Of a DNA stretch of 22,962 nucleotides, positions 14,329 through 22,248 are shown piece after piece; position 1 is the stretch's first letter; each line of letters opens with the position of its first letter. The DNA is from Bordetella parapertussis (GTDB taxonomy: Bacteria > Pseudomonadota > Gammaproteobacteria > Burkholderiales > Burkholderiaceae_C). Position numbers and translations under genes: made by a program. The stretch covers positions 1 through 22,962 of the forward strand of contig CAMCES010000026.1 of assembly GCA_945873925.1 (NCBI GenBank), written 5' to 3'. The notes under the pieces were generated by a model that made no database searches, had not been told where the DNA came from, and worked only from the letters and a program-made list of their open reading frames with translations.

Positions 14329-17213
14329 TTGCCAACCACCTCAAAGGCTTGTTCAGATTGCTGGGCTTTGGCCAGCAAATCATGCTGGTTCTGGTTGAAC
14401 TGTTGGTAGTTCTTTTGCCACTCGGAGGGTTGGCTGACAGTCACGATTTGTACCGCGGTCACTTTGTACTCAGGGCAGTTGGTGGCCCAGTCTGAGGCAT
14501 CGGTGGTGATCACGTTGGCGCCGGACTCGGGGAAGTGGAAGGTGGTGAAGACCACACCGGCTTGCATGCGTTCGCTGATTTCAGCGCGCAACACGGTTCG
14601 GCCAGAACGACTTTCGATGCCCACCCAATCGCCTTGCTTGATGCCACGCTCTTGAGCGTCATGGGGATGGATTTCCAGCCGGTCCTCATCGTGCCATTGG
14701 TTGTTGAGGGTACGACGGGTTTGCGCCCCCACGTTGTATTGCGACAAGATACGACCCGTGGTGAGCAAGAGCGGGAACTTGCGGGTGACCTTTTCTTGGC
14801 TGGCCACGAACTGGGTGGGGAAGAACTTGCCTTTACCACGCATGAAACCAGCGGTGTGCATGATGTCCATGCCAGCGTCTGCTGTGTTGTCATTGCACGG
14901 CCATTGCAAACTGGTGTGTTGATCGATCTTGGCGTAGCTCACACCCGAGAAACTGGGCGTGAGGGCGGCGATTTCTTTCATCACATCTTCTGGGTGGGTG
15001 TAGTGCATCTCATAACCCAAGGCTTTGGCCAGTTTGACCGTGACCTGCCAATCGGCGAGGCCCGCCATGGGAGGCATGGCTTGGCGCACACGCGAGATGC
15101 GGCGCTCGGCGTTGGTGAACGTGCCATCTTTTTCCAGGAACGAAGAACCAGGCAAAAACACATGGGCGTACTTGGCGGTTTCGTTCAAGAAGATGTCTTG
15201 CACCACGATGCACTCCATCGCCGACAACGCAGCGGCGACGTGTTGTGTATCGGGGTCGGACTGCACAATGTCCTCGCCTTGGCAGTACAAACCCAAGAAC
15301 GAGCCGTCCATGGCGGCGTCAAACATGTTGGGGATGCGCATGCCTGGCTCGGGGCTAAGTTGCACGCCCCAAGCGCCTTCAAACAGCGTGCGGGTGGTGG
15401 TGTCCGAGATGTGGCGGTAGCCAGGTAACTCATGCGGGAAACTGCCCATGTCGCAAGCGCCCTGCACATTGTTTTGGCCACGCAAGGGGTTCACGCCCAC
15501 GCCTTCGCGGCCGACCATGCCACAGGCCATGGCCAGGTTGGCAATGCCGATCACCATGGTCGAGCCTTGTGAATGCTCGGTGACACCCAAGCCGTAGTAA
15601 ATCGCCGAGTTCGGGCCAGCGGCGTACATGCGTGCTGCGGCACGCACTTCAGAAGCGGGCACGCCAGTGACGCTTTCAAACGCTTCGGGTGAGTTCTCTG
15701 GCTTGGAGACAAATTCGCTCCACTCCAAGAAGCTCTTGTCTTCGCAACGCTGCGCCACATAGTCTTTGGCCACCAAGCCTTCGGTGACCACCACATGGGC
15801 CAGCGCCGTGATCAGCGCCACATTGGTGCCGGGTTTCAAGGCCAAGTGGTGTTGCGCTTTCACATGTGGGCTGCTGACCAAATCGATCTTGCGTGGATCG
15901 GCCACGATCAGTTTGGCGCCATCGCGCAATCGGCGCTTCATGCGAGAAGCAAACACGGGGTGAGCATCTGTCGGGTTGGCACCGATCACCAACAGCACAT
16001 CGGCGTGTTCCACCGACTTGAAGGTTTGCGTACCCGCTGAGGTACCAAAGGTTTGACCCAGGCCATAGCCGGTGGGTGAATGGCAAACACGGGCGCAGGT
16101 GTCCACGTTGTTGGTGCCGAAAGCCGCACGCACGAGTTTTTGCACCAAGTAGGTTTCTTCATTGGTGCAACGCGATGAGGTGATGCCACCCACCGAGTCT
16201 TTGCCATGCTTGGCCTGAATGCGTTTGAACTCGGAGGCTGCGTAATTGATGGCTTCGTCCCAGCTGACCTCTTGCCATGGGTCGGTGATCTTGGCGCGGA
16301 TCATGGGTTTGGTGATGCGGTCTTGGTGGGTCGCATAGCCCCAGGCAAAACGGCCTTTCACGCAGGAGTGGCCTTCATTGGCTTTGCCGTCTTTCCAAGG
16401 CACCATGCGAACCACGGTGTTGCCCTTCATTTCGGCTTTGAAGCCGCAACCCACGCCGCAATAAGCGCAGGTGGTGATCAGACTGTGCTCGGGTTGGCCC
16501 AGCTCGATGATGGATTTTTCTTGCAAGGTGGCGGTGGGGCAAGCCTCAACACAAGCGCCGCAGGACACGCACTCGCTGTCCATGAACGGCTGGTCTTGAC
16601 CGGGCGACACGCGGCTCTCAAAACCGCGGCCAGAAATGGTCAGCGCGAAGGTGCCTTGGGTTTCTTCGCAGGCACGCACGCAGCGGTTGCAGACAATGCA
16701 TTTGCTGGCGTCATAGGTGAAGTAAGGATTGGACTCGTCTTTTTCGGCATCGCAATGGTGCGCACCAGCGGCCTCGCCCACGCCATAGCGCACATTGCGC
16801 AGTCCTGTGACGCCTGCCATGTCTTGCAATTCGCAATTGCCATTGGCACTGCAGGTCAGGCAGTCCAAGGGGTGATCGGAGATATAGAGCTCCATCACGC
16901 CTTTGCGCAGGTCCTGCAACTTCGGAGTTTGGGTGTGAACCACCATGCCGGCTTCGGCTGGAGTCGTGCAAGAAGCGGGAAAGCCTTTGCGGCCATCGAT
17001 TTCCACCAAGCACAAACGGCATGAGCCAAACGGCTCCAAGCTGTCGGTGGCGCACAGCTTGGGCACTTGGATGCCCGCTTCAACAGCAGCCCGCATGAGA
17101 GAGGTGCCCTTGGGCACGCAGACCTCATAGCCATCGATTTGGAGTTGCACGGTTTGACTGGCGGTACGCGCAGGGGTACCGTGGTCACGCTCTTGTTTCA
17201 GGTACATCAACAT
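14325..17213 (-). CDS. fdsA: NAD-dependent formate dehydrogenase, alpha (molybdenum) subunit FdsA
   Basis: Catalytic subunit of 962 residues that oxidises formate to CO2 at a Mo-bis-MGD centre. Domains in order: a 2Fe-2S ferredoxin domain (C54, C65, C68, C82); a His-Cys3 4Fe-4S site (H114, C118, C121, C127); two 4Fe-4S clusters (C172/175/178/182 and C215/218/221/225); a further 4Fe-4S site of the MopB domain (C249, C252, C256, C284); then the Mo domain. The Mo ligand is C377 in DTCARVCHSPTG, Cys rather than selenocysteine, followed by the catalytic His378. C-terminal cofactor-binding motifs include TGRILSQYNVGAQTRR. AAGGA precedes the ATG at 17213, nine bases after fdsB. It is the full family length. 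Confidence 0.97.
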   Translation of the reverse strand: MLMYLKQERDHGTPARTASQTVQLQIDGYEVCVPKGTSLMRAAVEAGIQVPKLCATDSLEPFGSCRLCLVEIDGRKGFPASCTTPAEAGMVVHTQTPKLQDLRKGVMELYISDHPLDCLTCSANGNCELQDMAGVTGLRNVRYGVGEAAGAHHCDAEKDESNPYFTYDASKCIVCNRCVRACEETQGTFALTISGRGFESRVSPGQDQPFMDSECVSCGACVEACPTATLQEKSIIELGQPEHSLITTCAYCGVGCGFKAEMKGNTVVRMVPWKDGKANEGHSCVKGRFAWGYATHQDRITKPMIRAKITDPWQEVSWDEAINYAASEFKRIQAKHGKDSVGGITSSRCTNEETYLVQKLVRAAFGTNNVDTCARVCHSPTGYGLGQTFGTSAGTQTFKSVEHADVLLVIGANPTDAHPVFASRMKRRLRDGAKLIVADPRKIDLVSSPHVKAQHHLALKPGTNVALITALAHVVVTEGLVAKDYVAQRCEDKSFLEWSEFVSKPENSPEAFESVTGVPASEVRAAARMYAAGPNSAIYYGLGVTEHSQGSTMVIGIANLAMACGMVGREGVGVNPLRGQNNVQGACDMGSFPHELPGYRHISDTTTRTLFEGAWGVQLSPEPGMRIPNMFDAAMDGSFLGLYCQGEDIVQSDPDTQHVAAALSAMECIVVQDIFLNETAKYAHVFLPGSSFLEKDGTFTNAERRISRVRQAMPPMAGLADWQVTVKLAKALGYEMHYTHPEDVMKEIAALTPSFSGVSYAKIDQHTSLQWPCNDNTADAGMDIMHTAGFMRGKGKFFPTQFVASQEKVTRKFPLLLTTGRILSQYNVGAQTRRTLNNQWHDEDRLEIHPHDAQERGIKQGDWVGIESRSGRTVLRAEISERMQAGVVFTTFHFPESGANVITTDASDWATNCPEYKVTAVQIVTVSQPSEWQKNYQQFNQNQHDLLAKAQQSEQAFEVVGK

Positions 17214-17222
17214 GGTGGTTCC

Positions 17223-18779
17223 TTAGTTCACGGCTTCTGCTTTGGCGGAAAGGCCAAAGTCAGCGGGGTAATGGTTGAGTGCGGACAGCACGGGGAAATG
17301 GGTCATGCCACCCATGGCGCACAAGCTGCCATGCAACATGGTGTCGCACAGGTCGCGCAGCAAATGCACTTGTTGTTCTTTGTTGGTAGCCGAGCCGATC
17401 CGGTCGATGGTTTCCATGCCGCGCGTCGAGCCGATGCGACAGGGGGTGCATTTGCCACAGCTCTCCAAGGCACAAAACTCCATCGCGTAACGTGCGAGCT
17501 TGGCCATGTTGGCGCCCTCGTCATGCACCACGATACCGCCATGTCCGACCACCGCACCCATGGCGGCATAGGCTTCGTAGTCCAGCGGCACGTCCCATTG
17601 CGATTCAGGCACATACGCGCCCAAGGGGCCGCCTACTTGCACCGCTTTGATCGGACGGCCACTGCGGCTGCCACCACCAAAGTCAAACAGCAACTCACGC
17701 AAGGTCAGGCCAAAAGCGCGTTCCACCAAACCACCTTGCAAGACGTTGCCGGTGATTTGGAATGGCAATGTGCCGGTCGAGCGGCCGATGCCAAAGTCTT
17801 TGTAAAACGCCGCGCCCTTGGCCATGATGATCGGCACGCTGGCCAAGGTGATCACGTTGTTGATCACGGTCGGTTGGCCGAACAAACCCTCTATGGCGGG
17901 CAGCGGGGGCTTGGCGCGAACAATGCCACGCTTGCCTTCGAGGCTCTCGAGCATGGCGGTTTCCTCACCGCAGACATAAGAACCCGCGGCTTTGCGCACT
18001 TGCAGGTGAAACGCTTTGCCGCTGCCCAGCACATTGGCGCCCAGATAACCAGCAGACTCGGCCAAGGCGATCGCGGTGTTCATGGTGGCAATCGCGTGCG
18101 GGTATTCGGAGCGGATGTAGACGTAACCGCTGGTGGCGCCCACGGCCAAACCAGCGATGGCCATGCCTTCGATCAGCATGTAGGGGTCACCCTCCATGGT
18201 CATGCGGTCAGAGAAGGTGCCAGAGTCGCCTTCGTCGGCATTGCAAACGACATATTTTTGGGCAGCCGCCGTACCCAGCACAGTGCGCCACTTGATGCCC
18301 GCTGGGAATGCCGCGCCACCGCGCCCACGCAAGCCCGATTCGAGTACCTCTTGCACCACTGCCGCACCATCCATGTCAGCGGCTTTTTGCAAGCCGACCC
18401 AACCACCGTGGGCGGCATAGTCGTCCAAAGACAAAGGTCGGGTGATGCCCATGCGGGCAAAGGTCAGGCGTTGTTGTTTGGCCAAATAAGGGATTTGCTC
18501 GGTCACACCTTGTGACAACGCATGCGACCCGCCGTTCAAAAAACCGGCATCGAACAAGGAAGGCACATCCTCGGGCGACACCGGGCCATAAGCCATGCGA
18601 CCTTGCACAGTCAACACTTCCACCAGGGGTTCGAGCCAAAACATGCCGCGCGAACTGTTGCGTTGAATGTCAATGGCCACACCGCGAGCGGCAGCGGCTT
18701 TGTTCAAGGCGTCCACCACATGGTCGGCACCTGCGGCCAAGGCAGCAGAGTCACAGGGTACGTAAAGCGTTACGCTCAT
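17223..18779 (-). CDS. fdsB: NAD-dependent formate dehydrogenase, beta subunit FdsB (NADH/FMN, NuoF-like)
   Basis: Diaphorase subunit of 518 residues that passes electrons from the FdsA clusters via 4Fe-4S and FMN to NAD+. The N-terminal ~110 residues are a thioredoxin-like domain without a full cluster site. The NuoF-like part has the nucleotide loop GRGGAAFPAG (152-161), then NADEGDSGTF and an FMN-site region around VCGEETAMLESLEG. The 4Fe-4S ligands are C441, C444 and C447 in ESCGKCTPCRIGS, plus C487. The ATG at 18779 has AGGAG seven bases upstream and overlaps the fdsG stop as ATGA. The open frame runs on upstream to 18890, but that part lies within fdsG. Confidence 0.96.
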   Translation of the reverse strand: MSVTLYVPCDSAALAAGADHVVDALNKAAAARGVAIDIQRNSSRGMFWLEPLVEVLTVQGRMAYGPVSPEDVPSLFDAGFLNGGSHALSQGVTEQIPYLAKQQRLTFARMGITRPLSLDDYAAHGGWVGLQKAADMDGAAVVQEVLESGLRGRGGAAFPAGIKWRTVLGTAAAQKYVVCNADEGDSGTFSDRMTMEGDPYMLIEGMAIAGLAVGATSGYVYIRSEYPHAIATMNTAIALAESAGYLGANVLGSGKAFHLQVRKAAGSYVCGEETAMLESLEGKRGIVRAKPPLPAIEGLFGQPTVINNVITLASVPIIMAKGAAFYKDFGIGRSTGTLPFQITGNVLQGGLVERAFGLTLRELLFDFGGGSRSGRPIKAVQVGGPLGAYVPESQWDVPLDYEAYAAMGAVVGHGGIVVHDEGANMAKLARYAMEFCALESCGKCTPCRIGSTRGMETIDRIGSATNKEQQVHLLRDLCDTMLHGSLCAMGGMTHFPVLSALNHYPADFGLSAKAEAVN

Positions 18780-19258
18780 GATGCGCTCCTCAGGGTCGAG
18801 ACGAGTTGATTCAATTTGCCCTCGTTCATACGTGCGTGCATCTTGTCGTCCACCTGGATCGCAGGCGAAGAGGCGCACAGCCCCAGGCAATAAACCGGTT
18901 CCAGCGAGAACAAACCGTCCGCACTGGTTTCATGCACTTTGCAGCCTAGGGCTTGCTCGGCCTGCGCCAACAGGGCTTCGCTGCCACAGGCTTGGCATGC
19001 CTCGGCACGACAGACCTGCACCACGTGTTTGCCAGGCGGTGTGCTGCGAAAGTGATGGTAGTAAGTGATAACGCCATGCACCTCGGCGCGCGACAGGTTC
19101 ATGCCCTCGGCGATCAGGGGAACTGTGTTGGCGGGGATAAAGCCCAGGCGATCTTGGACATCATGCAGCAGGGGCAGCAAGCCACCTGCAACCCCTTGGT
19201 ATTTATCCAAGAGTTGGCTGACCAGGGAGAGTTCAGGAGCGACCAGGGCTTTATTCAT
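18776..19258 (-). CDS. fdsG: NAD-dependent formate dehydrogenase, gamma subunit FdsG (2Fe-2S, NuoE-like)
   Basis: Thioredoxin-like 2Fe-2S subunit of 160 residues. Cluster ligands are C83 and C88 (VCRAEAC) and C124 and C128 (YCLGLC). The helical N-terminal part has GGLLPLLHDVQDRLGFIP, as in NuoE. It docks with FdsB. It starts nine bases after oxlT with no obvious ribosome binding site, so translation may be coupled to oxlT termination, and it overlaps fdsB by four bases. Confidence 0.95.
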   Translation of the reverse strand: MNKALVAPELSLVSQLLDKYQGVAGGLLPLLHDVQDRLGFIPANTVPLIAEGMNLSRAEVHGVITYYHHFRSTPPGKHVVQVCRAEACQACGSEALLAQAEQALGCKVHETSADGLFSLEPVYCLGLCASSPAIQVDDKMHARMNEGKLNQLVSTLRSAS

Positions 19259-19267
19259 GGTGACAAA

Positions 19268-20935
19268 TCAGTTGAAGAATTTGGAAACGCTTTGCAAGGT
19301 GCGGTAGATGCCCCAAGCCAACGGAATGCTCACGGCGGTCCAAGCCAACCAAACGATCACAGGGCTCACATGTGAAGGTGCGCCGGTGCCGTGTACTTCG
19401 GAAGCGCTGGCTTTTTCGTGGGCGAGTTTTTTCTCATGGGCCAATTCCTCGGGCGTCATGAAATGCTTGGCGGCGACTGGCTTGATCATCAGGTTGGCAA
19501 TCAAACCCACCACCAACATACCCACCAAAATAAACATGGTTTGGTTGTAGACCTGCTCGCGCGGGATGCCCAAACCGAGTTGGTAGTCGCGCATGTAGTT
19601 CACGACCACGGGGCCCAAAATACCAGCGGTGGCCCAAGCGGTGAGCAAACGGCCATGGATGGCCCCCACCATTTGCGTGCCAAACAAGTCGGCCAAGTAG
19701 GCGGGCACGGTGGCAAAGCCGCCGCCGTACATGCTCAAGATGATGCAAAACGCGGCCACAAACAACAGCTTGTTACCGGCCATGGCGCTGGCCGGAACGG
19801 ACGCGTACAAAGCGGCGCCAAGGACAAAAAACACCACGTAAGTGAGTTTGCGACCGAGCTTGTCAGACAAGCTGGCCCAGATGATGCGACCGCCGATGTT
19901 GAACAAACTCAGCAGCGCCGTGAAGCCAGCGGCCACGCCAGCAATCATCGTCAACTGTGCTTTATCCAGCTCGATGAACTTGGCCTCGATGCCAATCAGG
20001 GCCCCCCCAAAGACCTCTTGCAACATGGGACTGGCCATGCCAATCACGCCAATGCCTGCAGACACGTTCATGCACAACACCACCCATACCATCCAAAATT
20101 GTGGGATGCCCCACACTTTGCTGACATGCACATGTTGTTGCGTGATCATGTCGTTGTTGGCTTGCTGTGGCGGTGGTGTCCAGCCCGCTGGTTTCCAACC
20201 CGTGGGAGGAACTCGGTAGCCCAATGCACCGCCCATCATGAAAACAAAATAAACCAAGGCCATGCAGACGAAGGTTTGCCAGACACCGACTTCGAGGTCG
20301 GTGGCGAATATCTTCATCAGTTCAGCGGCCATTGGTGAGCCGATCATGGCACCACCCCCAAAGCCCATGATGGCCATGCCGGTGGCCATGCCGCGGCGGT
20401 CTGGGAACCACTTGATGAGCGTGCTGACGGGGGAGATGTAGCCCAGCCCCAAGCCGATGCCACCGATGACACCTGAGCCGAGCAGCATCAACCAAAACTG
20501 GTGGGTGTAGACACCCAAAGCGGCGACCAACATGCCACCACACCAACACAATGCGCTGACCACGCCTGCTTTGCGCGGGCCTGCACGCTCTAACCAGCCG
20601 CCCCACAATGCGGCAGAGCTGCCCAGCAGCACAAAGAACAGGGTGTACATCCAACCCAGTGTCGAGACTTTCCAGTCGCAGGTGGTGGTGAAGAGTTCTT
20701 GGAAAAAGCCAATGTCGGGACCGCATTGAATCGCTTCTTTGATGCCCAAGGCCTTGGACAGCGGGAGCCAAAACACAGAGAAGCCGTAGGCCATGCCAAT
20801 GCACAAGTGAATGGCCAGCGCTGCTGGGGGAACCAGCCAGCGGTTGAATCCCTCGCCTGCAATGATGCGTTCCTTTGACAAAAAGCCGGGTGTGCCGTTT
20901 GCCGCGCTCTCGGAAGCGTCAACTGATGTGCTCAT
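19268..20935 (-). CDS. oxlT: OFA-family MFS transporter, oxalate/formate antiporter type, with C-terminal extension
   Basis: Inner-membrane carrier of 555 residues, much longer than OxlT of Oxalobacter (about 418). The core shows the MFS pattern of about 12 helices, with GYISPVSTLIKWFPDRRGMA and IGGRIIWASLSDKLGRK as OFA/MFS loop motifs. Additions are a loop between the first helices with two cysteines (CGPDIGFFQELFTTTC, possible disulfide), a Pro-rich central loop (GWKPAGWTPPPQQ), and a charged stretch (HEKKLAHEK) followed by an extra hydrophobic segment at about 523-545. GGAGA six bases before the ATG at 20935 fixes the start. It is first in the fds operon, so formate uptake or oxalate/formate exchange is likely; the exact substrate cannot be read from sequence. 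Confidence 0.82.
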   Translation of the reverse strand: MSTSVDASESAANGTPGFLSKERIIAGEGFNRWLVPPAALAIHLCIGMAYGFSVFWLPLSKALGIKEAIQCGPDIGFFQELFTTTCDWKVSTLGWMYTLFFVLLGSSAALWGGWLERAGPRKAGVVSALCWCGGMLVAALGVYTHQFWLMLLGSGVIGGIGLGLGYISPVSTLIKWFPDRRGMATGMAIMGFGGGAMIGSPMAAELMKIFATDLEVGVWQTFVCMALVYFVFMMGGALGYRVPPTGWKPAGWTPPPQQANNDMITQQHVHVSKVWGIPQFWMVWVVLCMNVSAGIGVIGMASPMLQEVFGGALIGIEAKFIELDKAQLTMIAGVAAGFTALLSLFNIGGRIIWASLSDKLGRKLTYVVFFVLGAALYASVPASAMAGNKLLFVAAFCIILSMYGGGFATVPAYLADLFGTQMVGAIHGRLLTAWATAGILGPVVVNYMRDYQLGLGIPREQVYNQTMFILVGMLVVGLIANLMIKPVAAKHFMTPEELAHEKKLAHEKASASEVHGTGAPSHVSPVIVWLAWTAVSIPLAWGIYRTLQSVSKFFN

Positions 20936-21075
20936 GTTGTCTCCAATTTTTTGGTTGTTGTGCCAGCCTCGAACTTTAACGTATGCTTTCCCGGCACATT
21001 CGAGTCTAGGGAAATCACTGAGACGCCGCAATATGTCTTCCTCGCTCAGTTAAGATCAAACTCTTCAACACAACT

Positions 21076-21099
21076 AATATGCTCTCCAGAGCCTATATT
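21076..21099. promoter_or_regulatory. Imperfect palindrome just before the fds-linked regulator
   Basis: AATAT.GCTCT-CC-AGAGC.CT.ATATT: the inner GCTCT/AGAGC (21081-21085, 21088-21092) is exact and the outer AATAT/ATATT halves are offset by two bases. The AT-rich ends recall ModE-type sites. It ends five bases before the ATG at 21104, so it could be an autoregulatory operator or an mRNA hairpin near the start. The rest of the 168-base gap to oxlT holds only weaker repeats (TTTCCC/GGGAAA at 20987-21014, ACTGAG/CTCAGT at 21017-21050) and no promoter I can fix. Confidence 0.4.
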
Positions 21100-21103
21100 T
21101 CGG

Positions 21104-22192
21104 ATGCATAAAGTCTCCATCAAACCCCAGTGGACCATCAGCGATGCCACAGGCCATAACTTGGCGCCGAGGCTGTTGGAATTGCTGGCCGAGGTGCAAA
21201 GCCATGGCAGTTTGTCAGGCTCTTGCAAAAAGACCGGTGCCTCCTACCGCCACGCTTGGAGCTTGATCCGCCAAGGCGAGCAGCAGTTGGGTATGTCTTT
21301 GCTGAACATGGAGCGTGGGAAAGGTTCCACCCTGACGCCTTTGGCCGAGAAGTTGGTGTGGGCTGGGCACCGTATTTCAGCCAGGCTCACGCCGATGCTG
21401 GAAACCTTGGCCTCTGAACTCGAAGGAGAGATTGGCCGGATTTTGTCCACCAGCAGCGAGGTGTTGCGGGTTCATGCCAGCCACGGTTTTGCCGTGGAAA
21501 AAATGATTGAAAAGCTGGCGCTGTCGGGCACCCATGTCGAGCGCAAATATGTGGGCAGTGTGGAGGCGGTGGCCTCTTTGTATGCGGGTGCTTGTGAAAT
21601 TGCTGGTTTTCACATCCCACAGGGTGAGTATGAAGAATTGGCGTTCAAGCATTACGCCAAATGGCTCAAGCCCAAGGAAAGCCGGATCATCCACGTGGCC
21701 ACGCGCCGCCAAGGTTTCATGGTGGCCAGTGGCAACCCGCACAAAATTTACGAGGTGAAAGACCTGACCCGCAAAGGTTTGCGCTTCGTCAATCGCCAAC
21801 CCAGCAGTGGCACCCGGTTTTTGCTGGAATGTTTTTTGAAAAAGGCCCAGGTCGATCCTTCCCAAATCCATGGCTATGAACAAGCAGAATTCACCCATGC
21901 AGCCGTGGCCGCCTATGTGGCCAGTGGCATGGCCGATGTCGGCTTTGGCGTGGAAACCCCTGCGCGGCGCTTCAAGCTGGAATTTTTGCCCTTGGCCACC
22001 GAGCGCTATTTTTTGCTGTGCAACCAGTCCGACTTAGACAAGCCGCACTTGAAAGCGGTCTTGAAAATTTTAAACAGCGACGAATTTCAGTTTGCCGTGA
22101 ATCAGTTGCCAGGCTACACCGCCGCGCATTGCGGCCAGGTGGCCACCATCCCTGAGGCCTTTCCCGCTCTTTCGGCAGCCAAAAAATACTGA
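21104..22192 (+). CDS. Transcriptional regulator: ModE-like winged HTH fused to a substrate-binding-protein-like domain
   Basis: Protein of 362 residues with no signal peptide. Residues 20-95 form a ModE/LysR-like winged helix (LLAEVQSHGSLSGSCKKTG, HAWSLIRQGEQQLG, then RGKGSTLTPLAEKL). Residues about 120-340 look like a periplasmic-binding-protein fold (PF12727-type), with LRVHASHGFAVEKMIEKL, a QPSSGTRFLLECFL phosphate/oxyanion-type loop and a late VGFGVETPARRF. The effector could be molybdate, another oxyanion or a small acid such as formate; sequence does not say. Its position, divergent from oxlT-fds, is where other species have fdsR, so it probably controls that operon. The ATG at 21104 has only a weak ribosome binding site, and the frame is open upstream to 20951. 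Confidence 0.85.
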   Translation: MHKVSIKPQWTISDATGHNLAPRLLELLAEVQSHGSLSGSCKKTGASYRHAWSLIRQGEQQLGMSLLNMERGKGSTLTPLAEKLVWAGHRISARLTPMLETLASELEGEIGRILSTSSEVLRVHASHGFAVEKMIEKLALSGTHVERKYVGSVEAVASLYAGACEIAGFHIPQGEYEELAFKHYAKWLKPKESRIIHVATRRQGFMVASGNPHKIYEVKDLTRKGLRFVNRQPSSGTRFLLECFLKKAQVDPSQIHGYEQAEFTHAAVAAYVASGMADVGFGVETPARRFKLEFLPLATERYFLLCNQSDLDKPHLKAVLKILNSDEFQFAVNQLPGYTAAHCGQVATIPEAFPALSAAKKY

Positions 22193-22204
22193 AAATGTTG
22201 TTCG

Positions 22205-22231
22205 AAAAAAAGGCAGCCGAAGCTGCCTTTT
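22205..22231. terminator. Bidirectional intrinsic terminator
   Basis: A-run (22205-22211), GGCAGC (22212-22217), CGAA loop, GCTGCC (22222-22227), TTTT (22228-22231). A-T pairs extend the stem to 10. It sits between the convergent regulator and cyclase genes and can end transcription from both sides. A perfect 14-base palindrome (TCACTTGCAAGTGA, 22233-22246) follows directly. Confidence 0.88.
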
Positions 22232-22248
22232 CTCACTTGCAAGTGAAA

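Noticed and set aside
17067..18515. Long plus-strand open frame across fdsB and the start of fdsA
   Set aside because: It lies antisense to well-conserved formate dehydrogenase genes and shows no recognisable domain.
21017..21050. ACTGAG/CTCAGT inverted repeat as operator
   Set aside because: Six-base arms 22 bases apart are easily expected by chance; no other support.
20936..21103. Sigma-54 promoter for oxlT
   Set aside because: A TGGCAC occurs, but no TTGC-type -12 element follows at the required distance.
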